Below, one piece after another: positions 52,054 through 60,842 of a stretch of DNA of 64,000 bases. Positions within the stretch are counted from its first letter, which is position 1, and every line of letters starts with the position of its first letter. The stretch is from contig NZ_FPBO01000025.1 of assembly GCF_900116645.1 (NCBI RefSeq), positions 56,818-120,817 on the forward strand, given 5' to 3'. Both the position numbers and the translations under genes were made by a program. The notes below the pieces were generated by a model that saw only the letters and a program-made list of their open reading frames with translations, searched no databases and was not told the DNA's origin. The DNA is from Pseudoduganella namucuonensis. GTDB taxonomy: Bacteria > Pseudomonadota > Gammaproteobacteria > Burkholderiales > Burkholderiaceae_D.

Positions 52054-52326
52054 ATGACCCTAGCCCCCTCCCTGATCCAGCTCGACGCCTTGGCGGTCGG
52101 GAAAAGCGGCACGGTCGTCACGGTGGCGCCGGCCGATCCGCGCGATATCGAGGACGGCGCCGACCTGGCGCGCCGCCTGATGGAGCTGGGCTTCGTGCCC
52201 GGCGAGCGCATCCGCATGCTGAAGCGCGGCATGCCGGGCGGCGAGCCGCTGGCCATCAAGGTGGGCAACTCCACGTTCGCCCTGCGCCGCTTCGAAGCCG
52301 CGCTGATCTCGATTCAACCGGAATAG
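52054..52326 (+). CDS. feoA: Ferrous iron transport protein A
   Basis: 90-residue SH3-like protein (LDALAVGKSGTVVTVAPADPRD, RRLMELGFVPGERIRMLKRGMPGGEPLAIKVGNSTFALRR). It supports FeoB, probably at its cytoplasmic domain. The frame opens at 51964, but the family begins near MTLAPSLIQLDAL at 52054. FeoB starts five bases after its stop. Confidence 0.94.
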   Translation: MTLAPSLIQLDALAVGKSGTVVTVAPADPRDIEDGADLARRLMELGFVPGERIRMLKRGMPGGEPLAIKVGNSTFALRRFEAALISIQPE

Positions 52327-52331
52327 ACGAC

Positions 52332-54221
52332 ATGGGTGCAGTGGAAAAACCGGCGCAAGCCGTGGCGCAGGCGCCGATGGTGGCCCTGCTGGGCAATCCG
52401 AATTGCGGCAAGACCGCGCTGTTCAACCGCATCACGGGCGCGCGCCAGAAGGTGGCCAATTACGCCGGCGTGACGATCGAACGCAAGGAGGGCCAGTTCA
52501 CGTCGCCGGACGGCCATCCCTTCCGCCTGCTGGACCTGCCCGGCGCCTACAGCCTGTCCGCCCACACGCCGGACGAGGAGATCACGCGCGACGTGGTGGC
52601 CGGCCTGCGCGCCGGCGAGGCCTCGCCGGACGTGGTGGTGTGCGTGGTCGACGCCACCAACCTGCGCCTGAACCTGCGCCTGGTGCTGGAGATCCAGCGC
52701 CTCGGCCTGCCGATGATCCTCGCGCTGAACATGGTGGACGTGGCCAAGAAGCGCGGCATCGTCATCGACGCCGACCTGCTGGCGCGGGAGCTTGGCATGA
52801 CGGTGGTGGAGACCGTGGCGGTGCAGGGCGGCGGCGAGAAGTCGCTGCTGCGCGCGCTGGACGGCATGTGGCCGCTGCACGAGACCAAGGCGCGGCCGCT
52901 GGCGGCGATCGACGCGGTGCCGGTGGAGGAGACGCAGCGCGAGGTGCGCCGCATCCTCGCGCTGGTCAGCAACGACAGCCGCGACACCGGCAACCTCAGT
53001 GAAAAGATAGACGACGTGGTGCTGCACCCGGTGCTCGGTCCCGCCATCCTGGCGGTGCTGATGTTCCTGGTGTTCCAGGCCGTGTTCAGCTGGGCCGCCG
53101 TGCCGATGGAGGCCATCTCCGGCGGCGTCGAGGCGCTGGGCGAGATGGTCAAGGCCGGCATGGCCGATGGCGTGCTGCGCAGCCTGCTGGTGGACGGCAT
53201 CCTGGGCGGCGTCGGCAGCGTGCTGGTGTTCCTGCCGCAGATCCTGATCCTGTTCTTCTTCATCCTGGTGCTGGAGGACTGCGGCTACCTGCCGCGCGCG
53301 GCCTTCCTGCTGGACCGCCTGATGGGCGGCGTGGGCCTGTCCGGCCGCGCCTTCATCCCGCTGCTGTCCAGCTTCGCCTGCGCCATTCCCGGCGTGATGG
53401 CGGCGCGCACCATCCAGAACCCGCGCGACCGCCTGGTCACCATCATGATCGCGCCGCTGATGACGTGCTCCGCGCGCCTGCCGGTGTACGCGCTGATCAT
53501 CGCCGCCTTCATTCCCAACCGCGAGGTGGGCGGCTTCATGAACCTGCAGGGACTGGTGCTGTTCTGCCTCTATTTCGCCGGCATCATCTCGGCGATGGCG
53601 GTGGCCTGGTTCATGAAGCGCACGCTGGGCTCGAACCGCCAGCAGCCGCTGATGCTGGAACTGCCCAGCTACCACTGGCCGCACCTGCGCAACCTGGCCA
53701 TCGGCCTGTGGGAGCGCGCCAAGATCTTCCTGTCGCGCGTCGGCACCGTGATCCTGACCCTGATGGTGCTGCTCTGGTTCCTCAGCAGCTTCCCCGGCGC
53801 GCCGGAGGGCGCGACGCATCCGCCCATCTATTACAGCGTGGCCGGCATGCTGGGACGCGGCCTCGAATACATCTTCGCGCCCATCGGCTTCAACTGGCAG
53901 ATCTGCATCGCGCTGGTGCCGGGCATGGCGGCGCGCGAAGTGGCGGTGGGCGCGCTGGGCACCGTGTACGCGCTGTCGCAGACCGGCGACGAGCTGGCCA
54001 CGCAGCTGGAACCCATCCTGTCGCAGACCTGGTCGATGGCGACCGCGCTGTCGCTGATGGCGTGGTACGTGTTCGCGCCGCAGTGCCTGTCCACGCTGTC
54101 GGTGGTGCGCCGCGAGACCAACAGCATCCGCTACCCGCTGATGATGGCCGGCTACATGTTCGCGCTGGCCTACGTGGCGTCGTTCCTCACTTACCGCATC
54201 GCGCTGGCGTTTGGCGGCTGA
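52332..54221 (+). CDS. feoB: Ferrous iron transporter B
   Basis: 629-residue inner-membrane Fe(II) importer. The cytoplasmic G domain has G1 GNPNCGKT (21-28), G3 DLPGAYSL and G4 LNMVD. The membrane part carries the paired Gate motifs and conserved Cys in SSFACAIPGVMAARTIQNPRDR and GMAAREVAVG. It is shorter than the 773-residue E. coli protein, as is usual in betaproteobacteria. Operon feoA-feoB-Cys-rich protein. Confidence 0.96.
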   Translation: MGAVEKPAQAVAQAPMVALLGNPNCGKTALFNRITGARQKVANYAGVTIERKEGQFTSPDGHPFRLLDLPGAYSLSAHTPDEEITRDVVAGLRAGEASPDVVVCVVDATNLRLNLRLVLEIQRLGLPMILALNMVDVAKKRGIVIDADLLARELGMTVVETVAVQGGGEKSLLRALDGMWPLHETKARPLAAIDAVPVEETQREVRRILALVSNDSRDTGNLSEKIDDVVLHPVLGPAILAVLMFLVFQAVFSWAAVPMEAISGGVEALGEMVKAGMADGVLRSLLVDGILGGVGSVLVFLPQILILFFFILVLEDCGYLPRAAFLLDRLMGGVGLSGRAFIPLLSSFACAIPGVMAARTIQNPRDRLVTIMIAPLMTCSARLPVYALIIAAFIPNREVGGFMNLQGLVLFCLYFAGIISAMAVAWFMKRTLGSNRQQPLMLELPSYHWPHLRNLAIGLWERAKIFLSRVGTVILTLMVLLWFLSSFPGAPEGATHPPIYYSVAGMLGRGLEYIFAPIGFNWQICIALVPGMAAREVAVGALGTVYALSQTGDELATQLEPILSQTWSMATALSLMAWYVFAPQCLSTLSVVRRETNSIRYPLMMAGYMFALAYVASFLTYRIALAFGG

Positions 54222-54235
54222 TCCTGGAGACTGAC

Positions 54236-54505
54236 ATGTGGCAGCAGATTATCGTGGGTGTGATCGTGGCGGCGGCGTTGCTGCATGCCTGCACCAAGTA
54301 CCTGCCCGCGGCCTGGCGCCGCCGCGTCGTCCACGCCCTGTCGCGGCGCGGCTTCGACCAGGACAAGCTGGCCAAACTGTTCAAGACCCAGTCCAGTTGC
54401 GGCGACGGCTGCGGCAGCTGCGGTTCCTGCGACACCCCGGCGCCGCCATCCCCGCCCGACATCCCCGGCGCCCGCCGCGTCATCAAGCTGCACGTGCAGC
54501 GCTAG
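54236..54505 (+). CDS. FeoB-associated small Cys-rich membrane protein
   Basis: 89 residues: one N-terminal helix (MWQQIIVGVIVAAALLHACTK), a basic segment (AAWRRRVVHALSRRG) and a Cys cluster CGDGCGSCGSCD at about 64-75. The layout recalls FeoB-associated Cys-rich membrane proteins of other phyla, and also proteins grouped under DUF6587; I am not sure which family fits. It lies 14 bases after feoB. The four clustered Cys could bind Fe(II) or an Fe-S cluster, taking a FeoC-like role. Confidence 0.75.
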   Translation: MWQQIIVGVIVAAALLHACTKYLPAAWRRRVVHALSRRGFDQDKLAKLFKTQSSCGDGCGSCGSCDTPAPPSPPDIPGARRVIKLHVQR

Positions 54506-54510
54506 GCGGG

Positions 54511-56115
54511 TCACGCCAGCGGATGAAACGACTCCGCCTGCGCCATCGGCCAATACAGTCCGAACACCGGAGGCAGCCGCGATAGCTGCGACGGGTCCAG
54601 CAGCTCGCCCGGCTCCAGGTAGGGCAGCAGCGCCGACGCCAGCTTGACCTGGTTGGGCGATATCCTCCTCACGATATGGTGCGGCTTCAGCTGCGACGGG
54701 TGCGTCAGCCCCGCCGCCGCGATCAATTCGGCCAGCGCCTTCAGCGTGTTCTGGTGGAAGTGCGCGACCCGGCTGGTCTTGTCCGGCACCACCAGCGCGC
54801 GCTGGCGCAGCGGGTCCTGGGTGGCGACGCCGGTCGGGCAGTGGTCGGTGTGGCAGCTCTGCGACTGGATGCAGCCCAGCGCGAACATGAAGCCGCGCGC
54901 CGAGTTGCACCAGTCCGCGCCCAGCGCGATGGTGCGGGCGATGTCGAAGGCGGTGATGATCTTGCCGGACGCGCCGATCTTGATCCGCTCCCGCAGCCCG
55001 GCCCCCACCAGCGTGTTGTGCACCAGCAGCAGCGCTTCCTGCAGCGGCGTGCCGACATGGTCGGTGAACTCCACCGGCGCGGCGCCGGTGCCGCCCTCGC
55101 TGCCGTCCACCACGATGAAGTCCGGCGTGATGCCGGTCGCCAGCATGGCCTTGACGATGCCGAAGAACTCCCACGGGTGGCCGATGGCCAGTTTGAAGCC
55201 GGTCGGCTTGCCGCCGGACAGGTTGCGCAACCGCTCGATGAAGGCCAGCATTTCCAGCGGCGTGGAGAAGGCCGAATGGTTGGACGGCGAGATGCAGTCC
55301 ACGCCCGGCGTCACGTGCCGGGCCGCCGCGATCTCCGTCGTCACCTTGGCGCCGGGCAGCACGCCGCCATGCCCCGGCTTGGCGCCCTGCGACAGCTTCA
55401 GCTCTATCATCTTGACCTGCGGCGTGCGCGCGTTGGCCACGAAGCGCTCTTCGGAGAAGCCGCCGTCGGCGTCGCGGCAGCCGAAATAGCCGGAGCCGAT
55501 TTCCCAAACCAGGTCGCCGCCGTTCTGCCGGTGGTGGGCGCTGATACTGCCTTCGCCGGTGTCGTGCATGAAGCCGCCGGCGCGCGCGCCGCCGTTCAGC
55601 GCCAGGATTGCGTTGGCCGACAGCGCCCCGAAGCTCATCGCCGACACGTTGAACACGCTGGCCGAATATGGCTGCGCGCGCGGGCAGTCCGGGTGGTTGC
55701 CGATCTCGATGCGGAAGTCGTGCGGCTGCACCTTGGCCGGCTGGATCGAGTGGTTGATCCATTCATAGCCGGCCTCGTAGACGTCGAGCTGGGTGCCGAA
55801 GGGGCGCTTGTCTGTCTCCACCTTGGCGCGCTGGTAGACGATGCTGCGCTGGTTGCGCGAGAAGGGCGCGGCCTCGCGGTCTCCCTCCAGGAAGTACTGG
55901 CGGATCTCGGGGCGTATCGATTCGAAGAAGAAGCGGAAGTGCGCCAGGATGGGGTAGTTGCGGCGCAGCGCGCGGCGCGTCTGCAGCAGGTCGCCCACGC
56001 CGACGGCGGTGAGGAAGCCGGACAGGATGGGCAGCCAGTAGCCGTCCGACAGCGGCAGCGACAACAGGAAGGTGGCAACGGCGGCGGCGAAGGCCGCATA
56101 GCGCAACAGGGGCAT
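54511..56115 (-). CDS. FMN-binding glutamate synthase-family protein (GltB-like)
   Basis: 534 residues. An N-terminal membrane helix pair (about 5-45) precedes a GltS FMN/synthase domain without the amidotransferase part. Motifs: ISPSNHSAFSTPLEM, DGSEGGTGAAPVEF, KIGASGKI, and the 3Fe-4S cluster Cys in CIQSQSCHTDHCPTG. Known relatives are membrane-associated stand-alone proteins of unknown physiological substrate; true glutamate synthase activity is not implied. GGAGCGTCC precedes the start. Confidence 0.88.
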   Translation of the reverse strand: MPLLRYAAFAAAVATFLLSLPLSDGYWLPILSGFLTAVGVGDLLQTRRALRRNYPILAHFRFFFESIRPEIRQYFLEGDREAAPFSRNQRSIVYQRAKVETDKRPFGTQLDVYEAGYEWINHSIQPAKVQPHDFRIEIGNHPDCPRAQPYSASVFNVSAMSFGALSANAILALNGGARAGGFMHDTGEGSISAHHRQNGGDLVWEIGSGYFGCRDADGGFSEERFVANARTPQVKMIELKLSQGAKPGHGGVLPGAKVTTEIAAARHVTPGVDCISPSNHSAFSTPLEMLAFIERLRNLSGGKPTGFKLAIGHPWEFFGIVKAMLATGITPDFIVVDGSEGGTGAAPVEFTDHVGTPLQEALLLVHNTLVGAGLRERIKIGASGKIITAFDIARTIALGADWCNSARGFMFALGCIQSQSCHTDHCPTGVATQDPLRQRALVVPDKTSRVAHFHQNTLKALAELIAAAGLTHPSQLKPHHIVRRISPNQVKLASALLPYLEPGELLDPSQLSRLPPVFGLYWPMAQAESFHPLA

Positions 56116-56160
56116 GGACGCTCCGGGATCGGCGGGGGTGTCCGATTGTAGGGGCGGGCC

Positions 56161-56189
56161 AAAAAAAACGCCACCGGAAACCGGTGGCG
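56161..56189 (-). terminator. Intrinsic terminator of the siderophore receptor gene
   Basis: Stem CGCCACCGG/CCGGTGGCG with AAA loop; on the minus strand eight T residues follow. It is about 80 bases past the receptor stop and before the GltB-like gene. Confidence 0.9.
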
Positions 56190-56270
56190 GGCGTGAAGCG
56201 AACTGAGCCCCATTTAGTGGCTCGGCGTCCCCGCCATGCCCCAAATGGGGCTCAGGCTGCTTGCGGATGT

Positions 56271-58628
56271 TTAGAAGCGGATGTTGGCGGTCAGGCTGGC
56301 CGAGCGCGGGGCGCCCGGGGTGTAGCGGTAGCCGGACTTGTTGATGGCCTGGATGTACTGCTCGTCGAAGATGTTGTTCACGTTCAGCTGCAGCTCGACG
56401 TTGCGCGCCACCTGGTAGGCGGCCATGGCGTTGACGACCCAGTAGGCGTCGGCGTAGGCCGGGGTGCCGACCGCGCCGTCGGTGCCGCGCAGCAGCTTGC
56501 CGACGTAGTTGGCGCCGCCGCCCAGCTTCACGCCCATCGGCAGCGTGTACGAGGTCCACACGGTGAAGGAATCCTTCGGCGTGTAGGTCAGGCTGTTCTG
56601 GCCGTTGGCGGTCATCGCGCGGCCCGCTTCCACGCTGGTCTTCATGTGGGCGTAGCCACCGCTGATCAGCCAGCCGCGCGCCAGTTCGCCCGTCAGGCTG
56701 ATTTCGACGCCGTCCACGCGCTTCTTGCCGGTCTGGTAGTACAGCAGGTCGGTCGGGTCCTGTTCGATCTCGTTCTTGACGTCGGTGCGGTAGATGGCCG
56801 CGTTCAGCGCCAGCTTCTGCTTCAGCAGGTCCCATTTGCCGCCGATTTCCTTGGTGTTGGTGACCTGCGGGTCGAACTTGGGATTGGCCGCGCTGCTGGC
56901 CGAGGTGCTCAGCGTGTAGGTGCCGCCGCCGGGCGGCTGCTTGGAGCTGGCCACGGTGGCGTACACGCTGCTGTTGGCGGTCGGCTTGAACAGCACCGAC
57001 AGCTTGCCGTTGACCAGGGTGTCGGCCAGGTCCAGGTTCACCGGCAGGAACACGCCGGCCGGGACGCCGGGCGCCGTGGTCGCGGTGGTCAGCACCACGG
57101 ACTCGTAGTTGGTCTTGTAGTGATCCACGCGCACGCCGCCGCTGAACATCCAGCGCTCGCCCAGTTTGGCCGTGTCGAACAGGTAGGCGCTCTGGGTGTT
57201 GGTGGTCCAGTCGCTGCGCACGCTGTTGCGCTTGGGCGCGGCCGGGGTCTTGAACGCGGCCGACGGGTCCGGGTGGTACAGGTTGGCGTCCGGCAGCACG
57301 CCCAGGCTGGCGACGTCGTAGCCGTGGTTCAGCTGCTTCTCGCTGGTGAACTCCAGCCCGGCCACGGCGGTGTGCTTCATGCCGGCGCCGTCGAAGTCGA
57401 AGGTCAGCGTGGTCTGGTTGGTCAGGATCTGGTTTTCCTGGTCCTTGATGGTGCGCAGGTCGGGGCGCTTGAGTGTCCACGCGGACGGGTCCAGCACCGC
57501 GCCGGCGGCCGTTTCGGTCACCAGGTTGGCGGCGGTGCCGCGGAAGGCGCTCAGCAGGTAATCCTGCTGGGTCTTGCCGTAGCGGGCGGTGTTCTGCAAC
57601 TTCACGTCCGGCGCGAAGTCGTGCTCGACGCGCACGGTCATCATGTCGGCCTTGACCTTGTCGTAGTCGCTGGTGGAGCCGTAGAAGCCGCGCGGATCGA
57701 CCGGCAGGGCGTCGTTCAGGTACAGGCGGCGCTTGGCCACCACCGTGTTGGCGCTGTCCGGGCTGGTGTAGCCGGGCAGGCCGATGGTGGGCACGCCGCC
57801 GTCGGGGATGTTGTCCTGGTCCACGTGCAGATAGCTCAGCGTGAAGCGGGTGGGGCTGCCGATGCCGAAGCCGACGGTCGGCGCCACGGCCCAGCGCTTG
57901 TTCTTCACCACGTGGCGCGCGGGGTTGCCGCTGTCCTGGGCCAGCGCGTTCAGGCGGAAGGCGATGCCGTGGTCGTTGCTGAGCACCTGGTTCAGGTCGG
58001 CGGTGGCGCGCTTCTGCTTGCCGCTGCCGGCGGTCACGATGGACGAGAACGCGTTTTGCAGGTGGGCCTGCTTGGAGCCCAGGTTGATCGAACCGGTCGG
58101 CGAGCCGCGGCCGCCGTCGGTGCCGGCCGGGCCCTTGACGATGTCGATCTGTTCGATGTTGAACACGTCGCGCGAGATCGAGCCGATGTCGCGCACGCCG
58201 TCCACGTAGATGCTGCTGGAGGCGTCGAAGCCGCGCATGAAGATGGCGTCGCCGGTGTTGGTGTTGCCGTTTTCGCCCAGGAAGAAGGCGCCCACGCCCG
58301 GCGTGTTGCGCAGCGCGTCGGCCAGCGTGACCGCGCCCTGCTGCTCGATCAGCTCTTTCTTGATGACGGTGATGGTCTGCGGCGTGTTCACCAGCAGCTC
58401 CGTGTATTTCGCCGAGTTGGCCTTGTCGGCCTTGAAGTCGTTTTCGCGGGTGCCGTCCACGCGCACTTCGGGCAGCGCGGCGGGGGAGGTCGCCGCGGCC
58501 GGTTCGGCCGGCGCGGCCGGCGCCGCGTCCACGGCGTGCGCGGCGGCGATCGGCAACAGCATGGCGGCCAGAACTGTGCTCATTTGGGTATAACCTGGAT
58601 TTGCATGTTTGCGGCTTGTGATTGCCAT
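56271..58628 (-). CDS. TonB-dependent catecholate siderophore receptor (Fiu-like)
   Basis: 785-residue outer-membrane receptor. A signal peptide (ending near AAAHAVD) precedes VRVDGTRENDFKADKANSAKYTELLVNTPQTITVI, close to Fiu-type receptors, then the plug (DALRNTPGVGAFFLGENGNTNTGDAIFMRGFDASSSIYVDGVRD) and barrel ending SASLTANIRF with terminal Phe. A Fur-box-like site lies 64 bases upstream of the start. No siderophore synthesis genes are in the window, so it may take up monomeric catechols or foreign siderophores. Confidence 0.92.
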   Translation of the reverse strand: MAITSRKHANPGYTQMSTVLAAMLLPIAAAHAVDAAPAAPAEPAAATSPAALPEVRVDGTRENDFKADKANSAKYTELLVNTPQTITVIKKELIEQQGAVTLADALRNTPGVGAFFLGENGNTNTGDAIFMRGFDASSSIYVDGVRDIGSISRDVFNIEQIDIVKGPAGTDGGRGSPTGSINLGSKQAHLQNAFSSIVTAGSGKQKRATADLNQVLSNDHGIAFRLNALAQDSGNPARHVVKNKRWAVAPTVGFGIGSPTRFTLSYLHVDQDNIPDGGVPTIGLPGYTSPDSANTVVAKRRLYLNDALPVDPRGFYGSTSDYDKVKADMMTVRVEHDFAPDVKLQNTARYGKTQQDYLLSAFRGTAANLVTETAAGAVLDPSAWTLKRPDLRTIKDQENQILTNQTTLTFDFDGAGMKHTAVAGLEFTSEKQLNHGYDVASLGVLPDANLYHPDPSAAFKTPAAPKRNSVRSDWTTNTQSAYLFDTAKLGERWMFSGGVRVDHYKTNYESVVLTTATTAPGVPAGVFLPVNLDLADTLVNGKLSVLFKPTANSSVYATVASSKQPPGGGTYTLSTSASSAANPKFDPQVTNTKEIGGKWDLLKQKLALNAAIYRTDVKNEIEQDPTDLLYYQTGKKRVDGVEISLTGELARGWLISGGYAHMKTSVEAGRAMTANGQNSLTYTPKDSFTVWTSYTLPMGVKLGGGANYVGKLLRGTDGAVGTPAYADAYWVVNAMAAYQVARNVELQLNVNNIFDEQYIQAINKSGYRYTPGAPRSASLTANIRF

Positions 58629-58691
58629 GGTGTTTTTCTCGGATAGTTAGTGAAAATCAACGGGATGATAGCAACTTCCAGCTTGCATGTA

Positions 58692-58710
58692 AATGTGAAT
58701 TGTTATCATT
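58692..58710. promoter_or_regulatory. Fur-box-like palindrome upstream of the siderophore receptor
   Basis: AATGTGAATTGTTATCATT, similar to the site at 51913; it sits 64 bases before the receptor start and about 100 bases before the GST gene on the other strand. Confidence 0.75.
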
Positions 58711-58806
58711 TGCATTGGTGTTCGCATATATAGAGCACACCCTCCAGGGCGGAATGCTAAGCTGGCGGATTGAGGGCGGTCCCGCCGGCCCCAGGGGAAT
58801 ATCGCC

Positions 58807-59478
58807 ATGATCGTGGTCCACCATTTGAACAATTCGCGCTCGCAGCGGGTGCTGTGGCTGCTGGAGGAGCTGGGCCTGGCGTACGAGATCGTGCGCTACG
58901 AGCGGGACCGCAAGACCATGCTGGCGCCGCCCTCGCTGCGCGCGGTCCATCCGCTGGGCAAGTCGCCGGTGATCACCGACGGCGACGTCACGGTGGCCGA
59001 GTCCGGCGCGATCCTGGAATACCTGGTGGAGACCTACGGCCAGGGCCGGCTGGTGCCCAAGGCGGGCACGGCGGACAAGCGGCGCTGGACTTATTTCATG
59101 CACTACGCCGAGGGCTCGGCCATGACGCCGCTGCTGATGAAGCTGGTGTTCGACCGGGTCGAGTCGTCGCCCATGCCCTTCTTCGTCAAGCCGATCGCGC
59201 GCGGCATCGCGCAAAAGGTGAAGAGCGCGTACATCAACCCGCAGATCGAGGCGCACCTGGACTACCTGGAGGGCGAGCTGGGCAAGACGGAGTGGTTCGC
59301 CGGCGCCGAGTTCAGCGCGGCCGACGTGCAGATGAGTTTCCCGCTGGAGGCGGCCGCCGCGCGCGGCGGCCTGACGCGCGGCCGGCCCAGACTGGCGGCC
59401 TTCCTCGAGCGCATCCACGCCCGCCCCGCCTACCGGCGCGCGCTGGAGAAGGGCGGCCCGTACGAGCTGCTGAAGTAG
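58807..59478 (+). CDS. Glutathione S-transferase family protein
   Basis: 223 residues: thioredoxin-like domain (IVVHHLNNSRSQRVLWLLEELGLAYEIVRYERD, HPLGKSPVITDGDVTVAESGAILEYLVE) and helical C-domain (GAEFSAADVQMSFPLEA). NNSRSQRVLWLLEELG is the pattern of the fungal/bacterial Gst3-like group. Its promoter region is shared with the siderophore receptor, but a link to iron is unproven. Confidence 0.92.
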   Translation: MIVVHHLNNSRSQRVLWLLEELGLAYEIVRYERDRKTMLAPPSLRAVHPLGKSPVITDGDVTVAESGAILEYLVETYGQGRLVPKAGTADKRRWTYFMHYAEGSAMTPLLMKLVFDRVESSPMPFFVKPIARGIAQKVKSAYINPQIEAHLDYLEGELGKTEWFAGAEFSAADVQMSFPLEAAAARGGLTRGRPRLAAFLERIHARPAYRRALEKGGPYELLK

Positions 59479-59543
59479 CGCAAGGCGCACAGGTCTTCAC
59501 GGGATAAGCTGGCTTGACAGCTTATCCGCCAGGGCTACCCTGA

Positions 59544-59813
59544 ATGAAGATCGAGTTCGATCCGCAGAAGGACATCGCGAACAGGAAGCGCCACGGCCTG
59601 TCGCTGGCCGACGCCGCAGAGTTGGAGTGGGACGCCGCGCAGGCAGCGATTGACCGGCGCTTTCCCTATGACGAGTTACGAATGATGGCTGTGGTTCCCA
59701 AGGGGGTGCGTCTTTATCACGTGGCGTATGTTGAGCGAGGTGCTGTCTTGCGCATCATTAGTTTGCGCTTGGCGAGCCGACGGGAGGTGAGGGGTTATGC
59801 TGAAAATTGTTAA
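59544..59813 (+). CDS. brnT: BrnT-family toxin
   Basis: 89-residue RelE/BrnT-fold ribonuclease toxin. The family pattern is clear: IEFDPQKDIANRKRHGLSLADAAELEWD, the middle D-R strand, and LRIISLRLASRREVRGY at the C-terminus, where Arg residues are catalytic in relatives. The downstream antitoxin ORF overlaps it by 17 bases. Codon use and base composition toward the 3' end are visibly less GC-rich than the neighbours, suggesting recent acquisition. Confidence 0.85.
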   Translation: MKIEFDPQKDIANRKRHGLSLADAAELEWDAAQAAIDRRFPYDELRMMAVVPKGVRLYHVAYVERGAVLRIISLRLASRREVRGYAENC

Positions 59814-59973
59814 GAAGGGGCGCGTGTTCGCATTGCCTTCTTTGGAGGAGGATAAGGACATCATTGCGGCGGCGCTGGCCGACCCGGACGCCCAGCCGAT
59901 GACGGATGAGCAACTGGCGCAAATGGTTCCCATCCAGCAGTTGCCCGAACTGCTGAAAAAGCTGCGCAAATAG
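59797..59973 (+). CDS. Short antitoxin partner of BrnT lacking the DNA-binding domain
   Basis: 58-residue ORF (MLKIVKKGRVFALPSLEEDK...) whose first 45 residues match the N-terminal part of BrnT-partner antitoxins (LEEDKDIIAAALADPDAQPMTDEQLAQM). In full-length partners a ribbon-helix-helix domain follows; here the protein stops after ELLKKLRK. No continuation is seen in other frames before the next gene. GGGAGGTGAGGGGTT gives a ribosome-binding site. It may still neutralise BrnT but probably cannot autoregulate by RHH binding. Confidence 0.7.
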   Translation: MLKIVKKGRVFALPSLEEDKDIIAAALADPDAQPMTDEQLAQMVPIQQLPELLKKLRK

Positions 59974-60044
59974 TCCTTCCCGGCGCGGGCAGTTACAATT
60001 GGGGCTCAGCCACAAACCAGCCCCGGGCGGGGCCGCAACACAGC

Positions 60045-60818
60045 ATGGGTAGACTCCTCGCCATCGACGGCCTGAACATCGTGCGCCGCGTGTATGAAGC
60101 CAGTCCCGAACCCGATTCGGACCTGAAGGCGGAGATCGCGCTGCGCCACGCGCTGTCCTCGTTCCGCAACCTGATCACCGACCATCAGCCCAGCCACGTG
60201 CTGCCGGCCTTCGATTTCGGCGGCCGCACCTGGCGCCACGACCTGTACCAGGGCTACCGCGAGGGTCGCGCGCCCATGCCGGCCGAGTTGCGCGCGGCGC
60301 TGCCCGCCTTCTACGACAAGCTGGCCGGCCTCGGCCTGAAGCCCGTCTCCCTGCCCGAGGTGGAGGCCGACGACGTGATCGGCACCGCCGTCATGCGCTG
60401 GCTGGGCGAGGGCAGGGGCGACGCGGTGGTGGCCAGCACCGACAAGGACCTGCATTGCCTGATCGCCCACGGGGCCCTGGTGTGGGACCACTTCAAGGGC
60501 GAATGGCACGATCACGCCTGGGTCGAGAAGAAATGGGGCGTGCCGCCCGAACAGCTGCCGGACCTGCTGGCGCTGATGGGCGACGCCACCGACAGCATCC
60601 CCGGCGTGTCCAAGGTGGGCTTGAAGACGGCCGCCAGACTGTTGCGCACATACGGCAATCTGGACGCGATCATGGCCGGCGCAGGCATCCTGAAGGACAC
60701 GCTGGGTGAAACGCTACGAAAAGAGCGCGAGATGTTGTATCTTTCTCGTCAGTTGGTGCAATTGAAAACCGATGTGCGGGTCGGCGTCACGTGGAAGATG
60801 CTGGCCTGGGAACAATAA
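60045..60818 (+). CDS. 5'-3' exonuclease / flap endonuclease (ExoIX or Pol I N-domain type)
   Basis: 257 residues, stand-alone PIN-like nuclease. Metal-binding acidic positions: IDGLNIVRR, EVEADDVIGTAV, ASTDKDLHCLI and LMGDATDSIPGVSKVGLKTAARLL, the last also forming the helix-hairpin-helix. It should trim 5' flaps or single strands in replication and repair. It is the size of the Pol I 5' nuclease domain alone and has no polymerase part. Confidence 0.9.
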   Translation: MGRLLAIDGLNIVRRVYEASPEPDSDLKAEIALRHALSSFRNLITDHQPSHVLPAFDFGGRTWRHDLYQGYREGRAPMPAELRAALPAFYDKLAGLGLKPVSLPEVEADDVIGTAVMRWLGEGRGDAVVASTDKDLHCLIAHGALVWDHFKGEWHDHAWVEKKWGVPPEQLPDLLALMGDATDSIPGVSKVGLKTAARLLRTYGNLDAIMAGAGILKDTLGETLRKEREMLYLSRQLVQLKTDVRVGVTWKMLAWEQ

Positions 60819-60842
60819 CAAGAGCGATCGAGGGCGAAACAG

